This document shows positions 41,813-53,742 of a stretch of DNA of 64,000 nucleotides, in pieces. The translations under genes and the position numbers were made by a program. The notes under the pieces are model-generated. The model was not told the DNA's origin. It ran no database searches and worked only from the letters and a program-made list of their open reading frames with translations. Source of the DNA: Setomelanomma holmii (taxonomy: Eukaryota > Ascomycota > Dothideomycetes > Pleosporales > Phaeosphaeriaceae); NCBI GenBank assembly GCA_010015745.1, contig ML978157.1, forward strand, positions 287,713 through 351,712, read 5' to 3'. The stretch's first letter is position 1. Each line of letters begins with the position of its first letter.

Positions 41813-42867
41813 TAACATCCAGAGCAAGCGTCAACCAGCGTATGGACGTCCCTAATGGCAGTGCAGGGACTTCTTCCCCGCTTGGATATTATAATACCAT
41901 GACCACAGCCGAGAGTGCATGCTTGGCGATAGTTTTGCAGACTACGACCCGCTTACCGCAGCCACCATTCCTCCTTGCCCAGCTGACGCTGTCAGCATTT
42001 AGTGGACCGTCCGCCAGCCATGATTGCAAATGACCATCATGTGGTACATTGCGAACGACGTGTTCGCCCCTTTCGGTTAGCGCTAGCCCTTTGGCAGCTC
42101 AAGTATGCTGCAAATCATGTTGCGTTGTAAAGCAGAGCTGATGAGAATCGCAAGAGTGTTCACGTGGAAGCTGTTCTTCTAAATCTGGCACAGTGTGCGA
42201 AAGCTACCTCAACAGCAAGTGGCAGTACGTGGTGGCCTTGCCATGACATTCGAAAGTATAGCGAATTTGATGAGATCTTCCGCAAACAAGAACACTCTGC
42301 GGCTTCGACATTCTTCCACATTAGCGTATGCTGTCTACCAATTTGCGATCCACCAATGCAACGCCAACTTTGGCAGCTGGCGGGAAGTTTACTGTTCAAG
42401 CAGTCCCACTCATTTCGCGTAACGCATGCACGATGCGCCTTGTACGTTGTACCTTCCATGAGCTCACAACTGCTGCAGAAATTTCTGATTGTCGCTAGCC
42501 GAATCCCATAAGCGGAGAAATGTTACGATTGAGTGATAAGCTTGTTGTCATACACCTCACTTGCCAGCACTAAGATCTCACCGCTTCATTATCACACAGC
42601 ATAGTGTACACTTTTCCCAACGATCGCCTATGCGGGTTGTCATGATTCACAAGCTACCACAGTCGAAGTTTGGTGGCTTCAGTCTGAAATGGCTTTCTTC
42701 CTAGCATAAGGAAGGTCCTATGAGTTCGATTGGGTGAGATGTATTCTTGCTAATTGAGCTCTCGCCAGATGCACTCTGGCCCACAGGAATACCGATATGT
42801 GGCGCTGTCTTCTCGGATATACAAACACCCGTACAATTCCAGCCAATAGTATGAAGAGCCACCTTGT

Positions 42868-42900
42868 CCTCTAAGAGGGGCAGTTTGTCCCCTCAAGAGG
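42868..42900. repeat. Short GC-rich inverted repeat
   Basis: CCTCT and GAGGGG on the left pair with CCCCTC and AGAGG on the right around the 8-nt loop cagtttgt, giving an 11-bp interrupted stem. It lies in a gene-poor stretch, so a terminator for an unseen transcript is only a guess. Confidence 0.4.
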
Positions 42901-44777
42901 AGTCAACTCAATTCATGAGATTTGGGTTGTTGCAGCATGGACGCGCACAAATGAACCTTTCCTGCATTCAGCAACGGGTTACGTGTCAAGAAGGCGAAGG
43001 AGAAAAGAACGATGAAGTCACATAGGCAGGCATAGTCTGCGACAGTGTCAAAACTCAAGCAAACCATGTCCAGTTGTGGGTTATCAACGCGGCCTCGCTC
43101 ACACCCACTCAGAGCGTCGATGTGATAAGGCATCGGGCCATGGTTGCGCTGATGTTCTGTATGGTATCTCTTAGGCACAGATGAATGGTTCAGTCCTCCT
43201 TCACAAGCGACGCCTTCTCTTGGCAGTTCGAGGGTATGATCGGGGATATAGCCCGACTCGGGGACGGCCGTTGCAGACACTACTTGAACCCTGTCAATCA
43301 CAGACTGGTCACCGTGGAACGAAGTGATCGCTCCTGGATCAATGTCTCACTACCCCACAGATTTCCTGCCGCGATCCACTCCCAGAGTCGCTTTGCGCGG
43401 CAACGACCGCGCGCTTGTCTGCTAGTCCGCTCGAGTTGCTGATGCTTCAAGCACAGTAAGGGTCGTCGTGCACGTACCCCGAACCAGTCGCAGACTTACT
43501 TTCTTCTTTTGGACGCTGGTTGCCTGCCGTGCACCTTCTTGCGCGCATCAGCAGCGTGCGCTGGCTGCTCATCACTGTCACTTCTCCTACGCCTAATCTT
43601 GACAGCCCATGCCAACGGCATTTTAGCGGATGCTAAACCCATTGTACCATACCCTATCGATTTCTCCCGCCACACCGAACGAGGATAAGCACTACTCAAC
43701 ACCTTTCCAAGAATGGCAGTAGTAGTGAAGAATAGCCGAAAGATCAGCAAACGTCGAGCTTGTACTACCAGTTCGTGGCCCGCCCTACCGTAGAGTAAGG
43801 ACCACGATGCAAGCCACGTTACTCGGAGTCGCCGTGTCCCCACAAGTACCCGGCTTCCGAACAAGCCAATGATGAAGGCAGGTATAAAATATGACAGGTC
43901 GGAAGTAACCACAACGTCAGCATGTACATTTAGGATACCTCTACTTGGCATCGAAGGAGCGTGGGAGCATTGCAAGGGACTGCAACATGAGGGGGTTCTT
44001 TGCGGCATTTCAGAGCATGATGGCGGACTAGATTCCTCTGGATGTTCTAGCCAGACATTGCCGTTGTCGAGCTAGATGCTTGTCGCTGGGAGCGTCGATC
44101 TGCGATTACAGCCACTCACCGGATGCAATTACTCTCGACCTTGCAATTGGTGTCGCACACCATTGATAAGAGACATCGTACGTGACATTGAACAGCAGCT
44201 GTCTCAACCATTTCCAGTTCACTTTCGAATGTAGGTCTATCAGTTCTGGGATCATCACGTCAACGATGTACACGAGCTGCGATCTAAATCCTCCGACAAT
44301 CGAGGACACAGCGTCAGAACAACCACCCTATCAATCAGCAAGACACTACTTATCGACGATCATGCCGCTTTCGTGGCTCCAGGGTCGACCCTTCCATGAC
44401 CGGCTCATCTATGCGCATTTACCCTGTTGGGAAATTACCCGCAATGCAGTAATACTCTTCAAACTTTCACGACAGAACACGAAAAGGTACTCAGACTCTG
44501 TTCCACTATTGCATCACATATATGGGTCTGATCACTGTTGCCTTCACCGGTCTTATGGATTTCCGACTCGGGCGGAAACCTCGAGGTCATCGGCCGAGAC
44601 ATCATATTGCGAGACCCAAACCTCTACAATAAGCGCGCTGCTTGCCACCTCGAAACGCGCGCTTCTAGTACGCAGTGATGATAGACTCGCGCGTGTTTGT
44701 GATCAGCACTGACAGCGCCGCGAGAGCATCACTGCAATGGAACGGTAGATCCGCCATGATGAAACTGTAGATCCTGT

Positions 44778-44826
44778 CTTCTTGGAGAAGTCGGATTGCA
44801 GCTTCTTGAAGTAGTCGGAACGCAAG
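44778..44826. repeat. Imperfect 24/25-nt tandem duplication
   Basis: Copy one (44778-44801, cttcttggagaagtcgg...) and copy two (44802-44826, cttcttgaagtagtcgg...) agree at about 19 of 24 positions. It probably records a local slippage event. Confidence 0.45.
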
Positions 44827-45268
44827 CAGGGCAATTGAGGAAATTGTTTCGTCGCCTGCAGCAGAAGCCTGTGCTTTCTCCAAAAACTTACTGCACGTGG
44901 AAGTTGCTTGCGCCTCCCGTGTTTACTACATCTTTTCACGGTGGGTCATAGTTGAAAAGTCTCGCCTATGTCAACTAGGCTAGCGATAAGTCTTTGAGGC
45001 ACTGAAGGCCTACTAGCATCTATGGTATACATACAATCCTCTTGACAAATTTGCGCGAAGGTAGACACGTCCCTTTGCAATAGATTCTGACAAAAGGGGC
45101 TCTAGTGTCCCATCGAAGGTGAACATGTGCGGTAGAAGCACGCTGAGACATTATCCTAGCACGTATACACGTTCGCATGACTACAAGTGACTACTCGCAG
45201 ACTAGTCTTTCCATGCAATAGAGCAACTCGTCTAGTCTAATATAGTGTACTCAGCCTATCTGCCTCAG

Positions 45269-45338
45269 GCTCACTGGTGCAATGGCAGCAGCATGCGTCT
45301 CATCTCTGGCTGACTAGAATTGGAACTTGATTGGGAGG
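45269..45338 (+). pseudogene. tRNA-Met(CAU)-like relic
   Basis: The 5' half GCTCACTGGTGCAATGGCAG plus GCATGCGTCTCAT resembles a fungal elongator tRNA-Met, with a good A box and CAT anticodon. The 3' anticodon stem and the B box (aattggaactt) are degraded, although the end TTGGGAG could still meet the 5' acceptor strand. The length of 70 nt fits a tRNA. It is called a relic. Confidence 0.4.
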
Positions 45339-47286
45339 GTCAACAGTCCGAACAATGCGCAACTCAACTCTAACGAGAGTTCTTGTCTTGTGACTCAAAT
45401 ATCGATCACTTCATCAGTCCATCACTTGATCGAAACATCATGCCAGCCACACTAAAGATACACTAAAGACATCCAACTCCAAAACATACTTGATTGAGTA
45501 CTAAACACACGTGAGCCGCTAAGCCCATCCCGCTAGTCCCTCCCAGTACCCTTTACGCATAACACCATACTAAGCCCTATCCCATCTCATCTCACTACAT
45601 TCCCCACACTGGTCGGCGATTACTACGGCAAATTGTGGAGCTTCTGACATGTGTTTCAGATCCACGTTTTCCTTGGGGCTCGTGAAGCAAGCAGGTTTTG
45701 AAGACCAGAGAGGCTGCGTTGGGAAGTAGGTTGCGGATTGCTGACATCAGCGCTAATGGGGTGCGGAAATTGGGTGCTTGATACCGGTACACAGCCGAGT
45801 GCGAGATTTCCTTGTAGGTTTGTGTGTGATGCTGTGAGGCGAACAGATGAGGATGACGGGTTGGGTAAAGGGTTGCACGGACTCCCGTGCCGGATGGGCG
45901 TGCGTAGTGAGTATAATGTGCATGCCAAGCTGGGTTGATGATGGTTGTATTCATGATGATGAGGACGGGGTTTCGTGCGCAGCATGTTTTTGTTTGGGCT
46001 GGAGGGCGTGAGGTCATCACTACGCTGCTAGCCCGTTGGTTGAGCAATTCGTTGGTTGTGGTGAAGTATCCCTACATTGCTAATCCGAAAGCAGTGGTTG
46101 ACTCCGCCAAGCGGGGAGTGTTCGTGTACAGTCTTATGAGAACTCAATCTTGAGTTCAAACCACCTCAACGGGTGGAAGAGGTGCGCTATCAAGACTTGG
46201 CGCATCCTTTCGTCCACTTCCTTGGACGAACTTATGTGAGTCACACATCGTCCAGCACGCTATGTCCATGACTATTCTGCAGCCGCGGGAGAGGCGTGCG
46301 ACCGTATTATTTCTGATCCAATGATCGTTCTCCCCACAACCCCTTCTAATGTGTCCAGCGCTATCCACATTTTGATCGTCTTACAGGGTCTCCTCCAGCA
46401 TTGCTGACGAATGCACGTGTGCACACCCCACGTCTGACACCAGGGAACGAAATCGCCCTCGTAATGGCATTGCTAACAGGACATCGAAATGATGATGCGG
46501 AGTGTCAAACATTCGGTTGAAGTTTCCCGAAGCAACAACGTCCCGGTGACTGTGGAGAGCTGATGTCGAGGCTGAAGGCCGACTAACTTGTGGCAGCTCA
46601 GCCCTAGATCGTACTGGTGACATGCAGTAAACCGGGTGCTATATCGGTCTTTCGTTTTGCTGATTGCCTCGCTTCGTATTGTTGATACATGAAGCTGAGT
46701 TAGCCCGCGGTGGCAGACACAATTGTTGTTTAGTTTTGTGAAGTCGCTAACGCTGGTAAACATCCCAGAGCGGAGAAATTATGAGACGGTGGTGACCATA
46801 GCGATTGGATGTTATTGATATTGATGAGATGATATGCCTGCCACCCAAAAAGGGACCGTCGACGAATGTGTAGCATGAACAGCAAAGACGCGCCCAATGA
46901 CCCCTAGCACCTGTTCATGTAGGTGCTGAATGGTCGATAACACCGGTGGAATGCAACGTAGCGTCGCTAAAATTCATGACTGTCTCAGCGCCACAGTAAA
47001 GAAGACGCTAGCAGACAATGCTATACGTGGTCATCAGATCGTTATTGAGGCTCAGCCGAGTCTCCCAAGATGCAACGCACGAGGCGTAAACACAACTTTT
47101 CCCGAGAAGATGCGGGTATCAAGTATGATAGCAAATGAAATCCAGTCATCGTGATAGCCATGTCTAACAAAGTTTGGCTCGCCTGCAAGTCGCTTAACCG
47201 ATGAGGTGCGAGAAGGAACAACAAGACTGTGCTTTCGCCGTACGCTGACGGCTGTCCAGTCACGTAGCATAAGGGTGTGTGATGAT

Positions 47287-49596
47287 TCAAGACTCTTCGT
47301 GTACTTCGTCAATAACGCCGGGCTTTGGTGCCAGTGGACCGGTGGAATGTCCGGCTATGGAAGCGATTGAGCCAATGCGTTCTTGCAGCGGTGGCTCGTC
47401 GCGCATGCAAGCATTCTCGAGCATATTGGTCCACTTGCCACTGGTACCAGCATGGCTATGTTTGAGGTGCTGCCGAAAGTGATCGGCACGGAAGAATTTC
47501 TTCGCCTGATTGCATTCACCAAATTTGTGCACGTGGTTCAGATGTTCTGACCGCACATCCCAATCCGCAGGATTAGGGAATTCTTCGCCGCAATAATCGC
47601 ACATGTCGGCGGCGGTTGGATGTGTTGGTGAGGGATGAAAGGCAGCATGGACACCAGCTAGTGCCGCGCATGACCATGAATGCCTGCGAAGATGAAGCGA
47701 ATTCTGATGTCGCTCTGCTTCATTCTTATTTTTGAACCTGTTCGGGCAGTATTGGCAGATGTACTGCTTCTCTAGTTCGTGTAGACTAAATCCGCTTGTC
47801 AGCTTTGGGGTTCCACGTGCAGGCCAGGAAATGGCGGTGGGCAAAGCTCGAGTGTCACTTACCGCAGCTCTTCCTCGCTGTCAAACTTTTTAGGCTTCTT
47901 TGGACAGCACTCGCAGATGTATGCTCCAGGAATGCGAGCGGCCACAGAGTTCTGGCGTGGATGTAAAATGCTCTCTGTGGACATTTTGCGCACTTGCGGC
48001 TGCTCGGTCTCCGAAGGACCGCGCTGGTGTTGTGGTCGTGATAAGGAACCACGCGGGCTAGGGTTCAATGATCGACTAGCTGCATATGGTGAGACGGGGC
48101 CTAAATCCGTTTCGCCCAGAGGCGACAATGCGTTGGGCGACAGGCGTTGGTCCCCACCGTAGCTTGTAAGGCTGCTGGCAGCCGTTGAAAATCCAAGAGA
48201 GGAGCCAATCGACCCGGCGCGCTGGCCCATTGACGAAGCGGACGAGATTGATCCTGTGACCGATTGAAATCGCGATGCATTGCAGTTGCGGTTGACGAGC
48301 ATTTGCTGCGAACGACGGTGGTACAGATCATTGTGGCCGCTAGTCGTGGGACGATCCTCACGCGCAGCTTCCGAAGGCGGCGATGAGGCGCGCCGTTTTA
48401 GGCCACCCTTCGGGCCTAATTGATAGTCCTCGGACTCGGCAGGGCTGCGGTCATTGATGTTCAAATCGCGCATGCCATTCTCTTCCATGCCAAACTCGTG
48501 ATCTGAGAAGATGCTGTGGTCGTAGCTGCCACGATGCTTGATGGATGCTTCATCCAATGGTCCAGGTGTGGAGATGCTGCCGAAGCGTCCCCGGTGAGAT
48601 TCGATTGAGCTTGAGTCAAAGACTGGGCTGCGAAAGCCAGAATAACCGGGCGATATCGCGCCAGAAGATGGCCACTTCGAAACAGGGGAATCTATGCTTC
48701 CATGCAGCCGATCTGGCACTGATAGTGGCTTCAATTGTCCGTTCAGCTGGTGCAGTGAAGGATGCGCGTCTATCGAAGATTCCTGAGTGCTGCTGGAAGA
48801 CAGCGGTGCATTCGTCCTGGTTGGTGTATTCGGACCTCCAATCTTAGACAGCAACTGCTTGTCATATGCATGCGATGAACTTTGCAGAGCCTGTTGTCCA
48901 AGGTTCCGTTCGCTTGTAAATCTGTCGGTCATAGTGATGATTAGTCAAGGTAGCTTTTTGCGTGGCTGAAATGGTACTGAGACGGCGGATCTCAATTCCA
49001 GATTGACGGGACGCATGCTTGAGAAATCTGCAAGCCAACTCGCCACATCTTGTTCACGGCGCAGCCTACCCAGGATGGAATGATTTTGCTGTGACATGGA
49101 AACAAAGAGAAGGGCATGTGAAGGATCAGGAGACATCATACCTGTGGTTCCCAAGCTTAGGCCGAGACTGGCCGTTGCGGTCTTCGTCACTGTTGTGGTC
49201 GCCGCTGTGGTCAGAGTTCATGTCGTCGAGAAACCGCGAGATGGAGGGCTCGCGACCTTTGAAGACATAGTCTGCCGACGGCTGCCGCGGACGCGAATGG
49301 CCGCTGGCAGAGGCGCCATACAAGCTCGAGCCAGGTTTTACTGTCGCGAGCCGGTTTCCGCCAAAGCCAGTGTCTATCGGGGAGTTCGTGTTACCCCATT
49401 GCCAGCCGGGATCCTGACCAGCCCTCAGGTCCTCGATGTGACGTGGAGGAGGCAAGGGCGGCGGGACCTCCTCGCGGGCTCGAGGAATGGCCATAGCAAC
49501 TGCTGGGCTGGGCGGTGCGGGTCGGTGGTGGTGTGGTAGTGAGTAGCGGTGGGACTCATATACCCGAATGCTCGGGGTGCTACTCGCAGACGACAT
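47287..49596 (-). CDS. C2H2 zinc-finger transcription factor
   Basis: Exons on the minus strand are 49596-49142, 48921-47863 and 47785-47287, giving 670 aa; introns are 220 and 77 nt. The N-terminus 'MSSASSTPSIRVYESHRYSLP', then 'PPPLPPPRHIEDLRAGQDPGWQWGN' and 'PGSSLYG', opens a long Ser/Pro-rich region. The C-terminal zinc part begins 'GAYICECCPKKPKKFDSEEELR' and continues 'LHELEKQYICQYCPNRFKNKNEAERHQNSLHLRRHSWSC' (a C2H2 finger), 'MCDYCGEEFPN' and 'FFRADHFRQHLKHSHAG'. This order is shared by a conserved Pezizomycotina regulator whose target genes I cannot name. The first intron was set by phase: ag|a at 49142/48921 restores 'NHR-FTSERNLGQQAL'. A shorter splice at 49099 runs into a stop. Confidence 0.85.
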
Positions 49597-52285
49597 GGTA
49601 GGGCCAGCAGGCATTGGAGACGATGCACACCCGCCACTCACACGCAGCTGAAGCGTGCCTCGCAGCACACGAGCGCCGCAAGTGTGGCGAGGGCCGCGTG
49701 GAGCGAAGGTGAAGGGGTGGACGGCGCGCGCAGAGCGGTGGGTGACGCACGGGCCCAAAGACCTAAGTTGGGATTGTTAGTAGAGAAGGCGTGCGGACAG
49801 GCCGAAACAGGAAGGGAGGCGGTCGGAGAGAGGCAATCGATAGCTGGATCGATAGAAATGTAAGTAAATTGAGCCCACCTGGATCGCTGCAAGGCAAGAC
49901 AGCCTCAGCTCCAATGCTGAAGGCAAGGCTGACGGCCGCGGGGGCGTTCTCAGCCCTATCCAGCCGCGCTAAGTTAGACAGACCCTCAAAGAAGGCGGCT
50001 GAACGTTGACCTGGCCACGCACCGCCACCAATGCTGTTCCTGCAAGACGCCCAGTGAGGGAGCAGCCTCAGGTCATATGACGTGCCGGCGGGCGCGCGCT
50101 GGTAATGTCGAGTGTGTCAACGCGCACTGTTTATGGTATCACCGCAGCGAACAGCACCAAGCGGGACTGTACCGGTCGGTCCCTAGCGTTGCGCAGGAGA
50201 GGCCGGCGGCGAGGGGAGAGAGAAGAGCGAAAGTGGACTGACGCCCCTGCGTGCTGGTGGGACAAGTGAAAGGGGGTGGAACGTCGAGAACTGCGAGGCC
50301 AGCAGCAATTCAGCAGCAAGCAGCAAGCAGCAAACAGCAAGCAGCAAGCAGCAAGACGAGCAGAACAGGCGCTCTTCGGGGACCACCAGTATTAAGCACG
50401 ACGCGTTGCCCGTGCTCGCCCGCCGGTGATTGGGCCGTGCCCACTACTCCCAGGACGGTGCAGAGCAGTGGAGGCCGCAGGGATGCCTTTCATCTGCAGT
50501 CCTTACTCGGCACACCAGCGAACCATGCTTCTGGGGCTATTCGAGAAGTCTGCCGAATCCCATCGCGTCCATGCTGCCATGCTACAGTAGCCTAACAGAC
50601 CCCGCCGGCCCAGGGCTGCTTCGCAGAAGTGCGCTGGCTGCGGCGTGCTCCAGCAGCATTCCTTTCCTGTCACGTCTGTCATGCTGGCATGCCGTCTCAT
50701 CTGCCCTCAGCAGCATCCGCACGACGTCAGGCCAATTCGGCGCCAGGCAGTGGAGAGGCCTTCCGAGCGCATGGAACGGCTCACTCAGACCAACAGCCTT
50801 GGCCACAGTAATCAATCGCTGCAGTGGTGCCGCCCGCCCATCCGCGCCGTTGTCGATAATTACGCAAAGCAAGGCCGATCGCCAGGTCGTCAGGCTGGCT
50901 CAACGGTGAGATAGGGCCAGACGAGCCGACGGCGTAGACCTTAGCAGCCCACTAAACTTGCTGCATTGTGCATGCCTGGGACGACTCGAGCTGCAGTGCT
51001 GCGCTGCAAGTCTCCGCACACGGCGCAGCGTCAGATTGAACTGCCTCAGGTTAGCTCAAGACGGGAAGCGGGATGAGGTCCATGCGCAGGTTCTTTCCAG
51101 CCCTACCAGCCAGGTCTGATCACGTTCCCCACGCACTCCAGGCGCTCGCTTGCGGACATTAATCAACCTTTAGTCACGCTGAGGCCCCTCGGTAGCTTGT
51201 CGCCCTCGTCCAACGAGTGCTTGCGGCCGCTGTTTGTCCATCGGCTCGGAGAGGGGGAACGCTGCACAAGACCTGCCTCGCAGCCCGGGGAATCTCACGG
51301 CTGGACACAGCGATCAGAAAGGGCATGCACAGCAGGGCGTACACGAGCGATGGCCTGCACTATCTCCGGCGGGCAGTTGACGTCCCGCTGTGCTACTGGT
51401 AGCACTTGGGACACGCGCGTGGCACGAAATTGGGATTGTGCTGTTGCGCTACTGGCCCATCTCAATTGGTCCTCCCTCTTGTAATGTAAGTGCTATTTAC
51501 GTCTAACCGGATGCGCATCAGATGAGTTGTTGTGCCTCTCACCGTTACAAGACCAGGAGTACTCTACGACTGAGGCACCGGATACGACCCAACTCCACAA
51601 GTAGTGCTCTGTGCTCGTGCCGTCATTGAAGGGTCCTGAGCGCGGATCGGTATGCGGAAGGTGCCGGTGTGCACGTCAATGACAGGGACTTGGCTGCCCG
51701 GCTAGCCTTGCACATATAACTACAATTCCAGTTCAAACCTCCTGACCACATTGTTCTGTTCGACTATGTTACCATGTGGCCACATAGAGCAGCTTGAAAA
51801 TTACCGAGCATGAAGCAGAGATGGCAGCATGCTCCGCCACGCCGTATCGTCGAAATTAGGTGCTATTATGCACGCAGCAATATGTGATGTTCGTTGTCCT
51901 ATCTTAGCCGTCATTGTTGGCGATGATCGCCGTGCGTCGCCCACAGGGCTGTGGCGCCTCGTGCCGCGCTCGGCGCAGCGCATCTCCCATGAATGGCCTT
52001 GGGCCAAGGGCTCGAGGACGGGGAATTTGCAATATGAAACCACTTCTGCTCGCCGACGTCAACTCGTGTTACTCATCGCTGCCAATACCTTGCTCCCACA
52101 TTCCCAAAGCAACTGGTTAGCCGCTTAGCTGGCCACTCACAACTCCCCGAGAAACCTCGGTGAAAACTCGAACTTCGCACGTACCGGCACTCACTACCTC
52201 GACCATTGCTTGTTTCGACCCTCGACCTCAATCTCCGGTACCCCGACCATTCTCGGAGTCTCCTGCAGCATCTCGCGTGGTCATC
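49597..52285. other. 2.7-kb intergenic region between the C2H2 factor and YVH1
   Basis: It holds the long upstream region of the C2H2 gene and the promoter of YVH1. A GCAGCAA heptamer array lies at 50301-50355. Open frames such as 50430-50909 and 51197-51484 show no domain and are judged non-coding. Confidence 0.5.
50301..50355. repeat. GCAGCAA heptamer tandem repeat
   Basis: About six to seven GCAGCAA units, one changed to ACAGCAA, follow two looser AGCAGCAA-type copies. The array lies 0.7 kb upstream of the C2H2 start, in non-coding sequence. The unit is not a multiple of three. Confidence 0.75.
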
Positions 52286-53742
52286 ATGGCTCTCATCGAC
52301 AAAGTGCCTGGCGACTTGAAGCTGTACATTGGTGGGTACGTCATACCGACCACTGTTTCGCAATCCCCAGAACCCCGTCTGGGGACTAAGGGGTACTCGC
52401 CTGGTACGAGTAGTCTAGTACATTCTGACAGAACGGTGTAGCATGTTCACTCTGCGGCGTCGTGAAGCATTGCAGCAAGCGAACATCACTCATGTGCTGT
52501 CTGTGCTGCGGTCCCCGCTCGATCAGGAGCTCTTCCGCCCCTTCAAGAAGCACATGATTGTCGAAGTGGACGATGTGGAAGACGAGAACTTGCTAGAGCA
52601 TCTCCCTGCAACCAACCGGTTCATTAAAGATGGACTTGATAGTGGTGGCGGTGTTCTCGTGCATTGGTGAGTACACACCCCGGTCGAGCTGAGACGTGCC
52701 ATGTCAACCTTCGACGAACGCCAACGAATGTCCTTCTTGGCGACTTTGCCATCTTCGCAGCCGCAGATAGCCCCAATGCTACCGTTCGCTGCGGCAGACC
52801 TGGTTTTCTCGATTTTGTTTCTACGCGCGTCCTGCAAACATTTGCTCAGAGTTTTCCCTGTCTCTTCGCACCTTCCGCATATTGAGAAGTATTCCCCACA
52901 CACCGCTCGTTTGCCACACCAATTGAAGCCACTCGTGTCAACATGCCAACCATTCTCTTACAACTACTAGTGCCATGGGCAAATCGCGGTCAGCTACTGC
53001 CGTCATCGCGTACTTGATGCAGGTGCACAACATTAGCCCTGCGGAAGCATTGACGCACCTGCGGCAAGCGCGATCGATCTGCGAGCCAAACGAAGGGTTC
53101 ATGAAGCAACTGGAACTCTACGGCGAGATGAACATGCCCGAAGATGTTGAACAGACTCCATCCTATCAGCGATGGGTATATCAGCGAGAAATTGAGTTGA
53201 GTCGCGCTTGCGGACAAGCCCCTGAAGCAGACAAGATCCGGTTCGAAGACGAGCATGTTACCGATCAGAAATCTGGGTTTGAGCTCAGATGTCGCAAGTG
53301 CAGGTGAGTGAGACATCTCATCAGGTTGCCTATGGCACCGAACAGATTTGTTGCCGCCATCTGTATTGCTCGGCGCTTACGATGTCAAAGGCGTCCACTT
53401 GCAACATCACAATATCTGCTCCCGCACTCTTCGCCGTCGATCGCCAGTGATGGTCAGAGCGCAGATAGCACGCCCACCACTTCTTCCCGAGACTGTGCCC
53501 ACTACTTCCTAGATCCCTTGTCCTGGATGCGACCTGAGCTCGAACAGGGAAAGTTGGACGGGCGACTTGAATGTCCCAAGTGCCAGACCAACGTCGGCAA
53601 GTATGCCTGGCAGGGCATGCAGTGTAGCTGTGGAGACTGGATCGTTCCAGGCATAAGTCTTTCCAAGAGCCGCATCGACGAAGCGAGGAAGTCTACGGTG
53701 GGAATTCGGCGACCACCAGGTGCAGCACAGCAGAATCTTTGA
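52286..53742 (+). CDS. YVH1: Dual-specificity phosphatase Yvh1
   Basis: Exons are 52286-52335, 52442-52666, 52971-53303 and 53391-53742, giving 319 aa. The DSP domain (about 1-165) has 'LKLYIGGMFTLRRREALQQANITHVLSVL', 'HMIVEVDDVEDENLLEHLP' and the catalytic loop H-C-A-M-G-K-S-R-S, in which the intron of 304 nt splits the codon of the nucleophile Cys. 'PNEGFMKQLELYGEM' follows. The C-terminal half holds the zinc-binding cysteines 'LRCRKC', 'DCAHYFLDPLSWM', 'CPKCQTNVGKYAWQGMQCSCGDWIVPG'. In yeast the zinc part, not the phosphatase activity, is needed to release Mrt4 during late 60S ribosome assembly. Intron 1 is 106 nt and intron 3 is 87 nt; all are longer than is usual here. Confidence 0.94.

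Larger units (their letters stand above)
41813..47286. other. Gene-poor region of 5.5 kb
   Basis: No frame in this stretch has a recognisable domain or clear protein-like composition. The best open frames (42164-42511 plus, 43496-44008 minus, 44182-44712 plus, 45595-46047 minus) look random. It contains a hairpin (42868-42900), a short tandem duplication (44778-44826) and a tRNA-Met relic (45269-45338). No transposase, reverse transcriptase or terminal repeat was seen. Confidence 0.5.

Noticed and set aside
43496..44008. 170-aa minus-strand frame with hydrophobic stretches
   Set aside because: Hydrophobic runs are short and irregular, with no family motif and no splice extension in either direction.
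44182..44712. 176-aa plus-strand frame
   Set aside because: No recognisable motif, and the composition looks random.
48945..49190. An extra C2H2-gene exon reading 'LRREQDVASWLADF'
   Set aside because: It can be spliced in phase after 'NH', but it runs to a stop before 'FTSERN'. The single 220-nt intron joins both conserved parts in frame. It remains a possible alternative isoform.
50430..50909. 159-aa plus-strand frame upstream of the C2H2 gene
   Set aside because: No domain, Ser/Arg/Cys-rich random-like content, and overlapping open frames on both strands.
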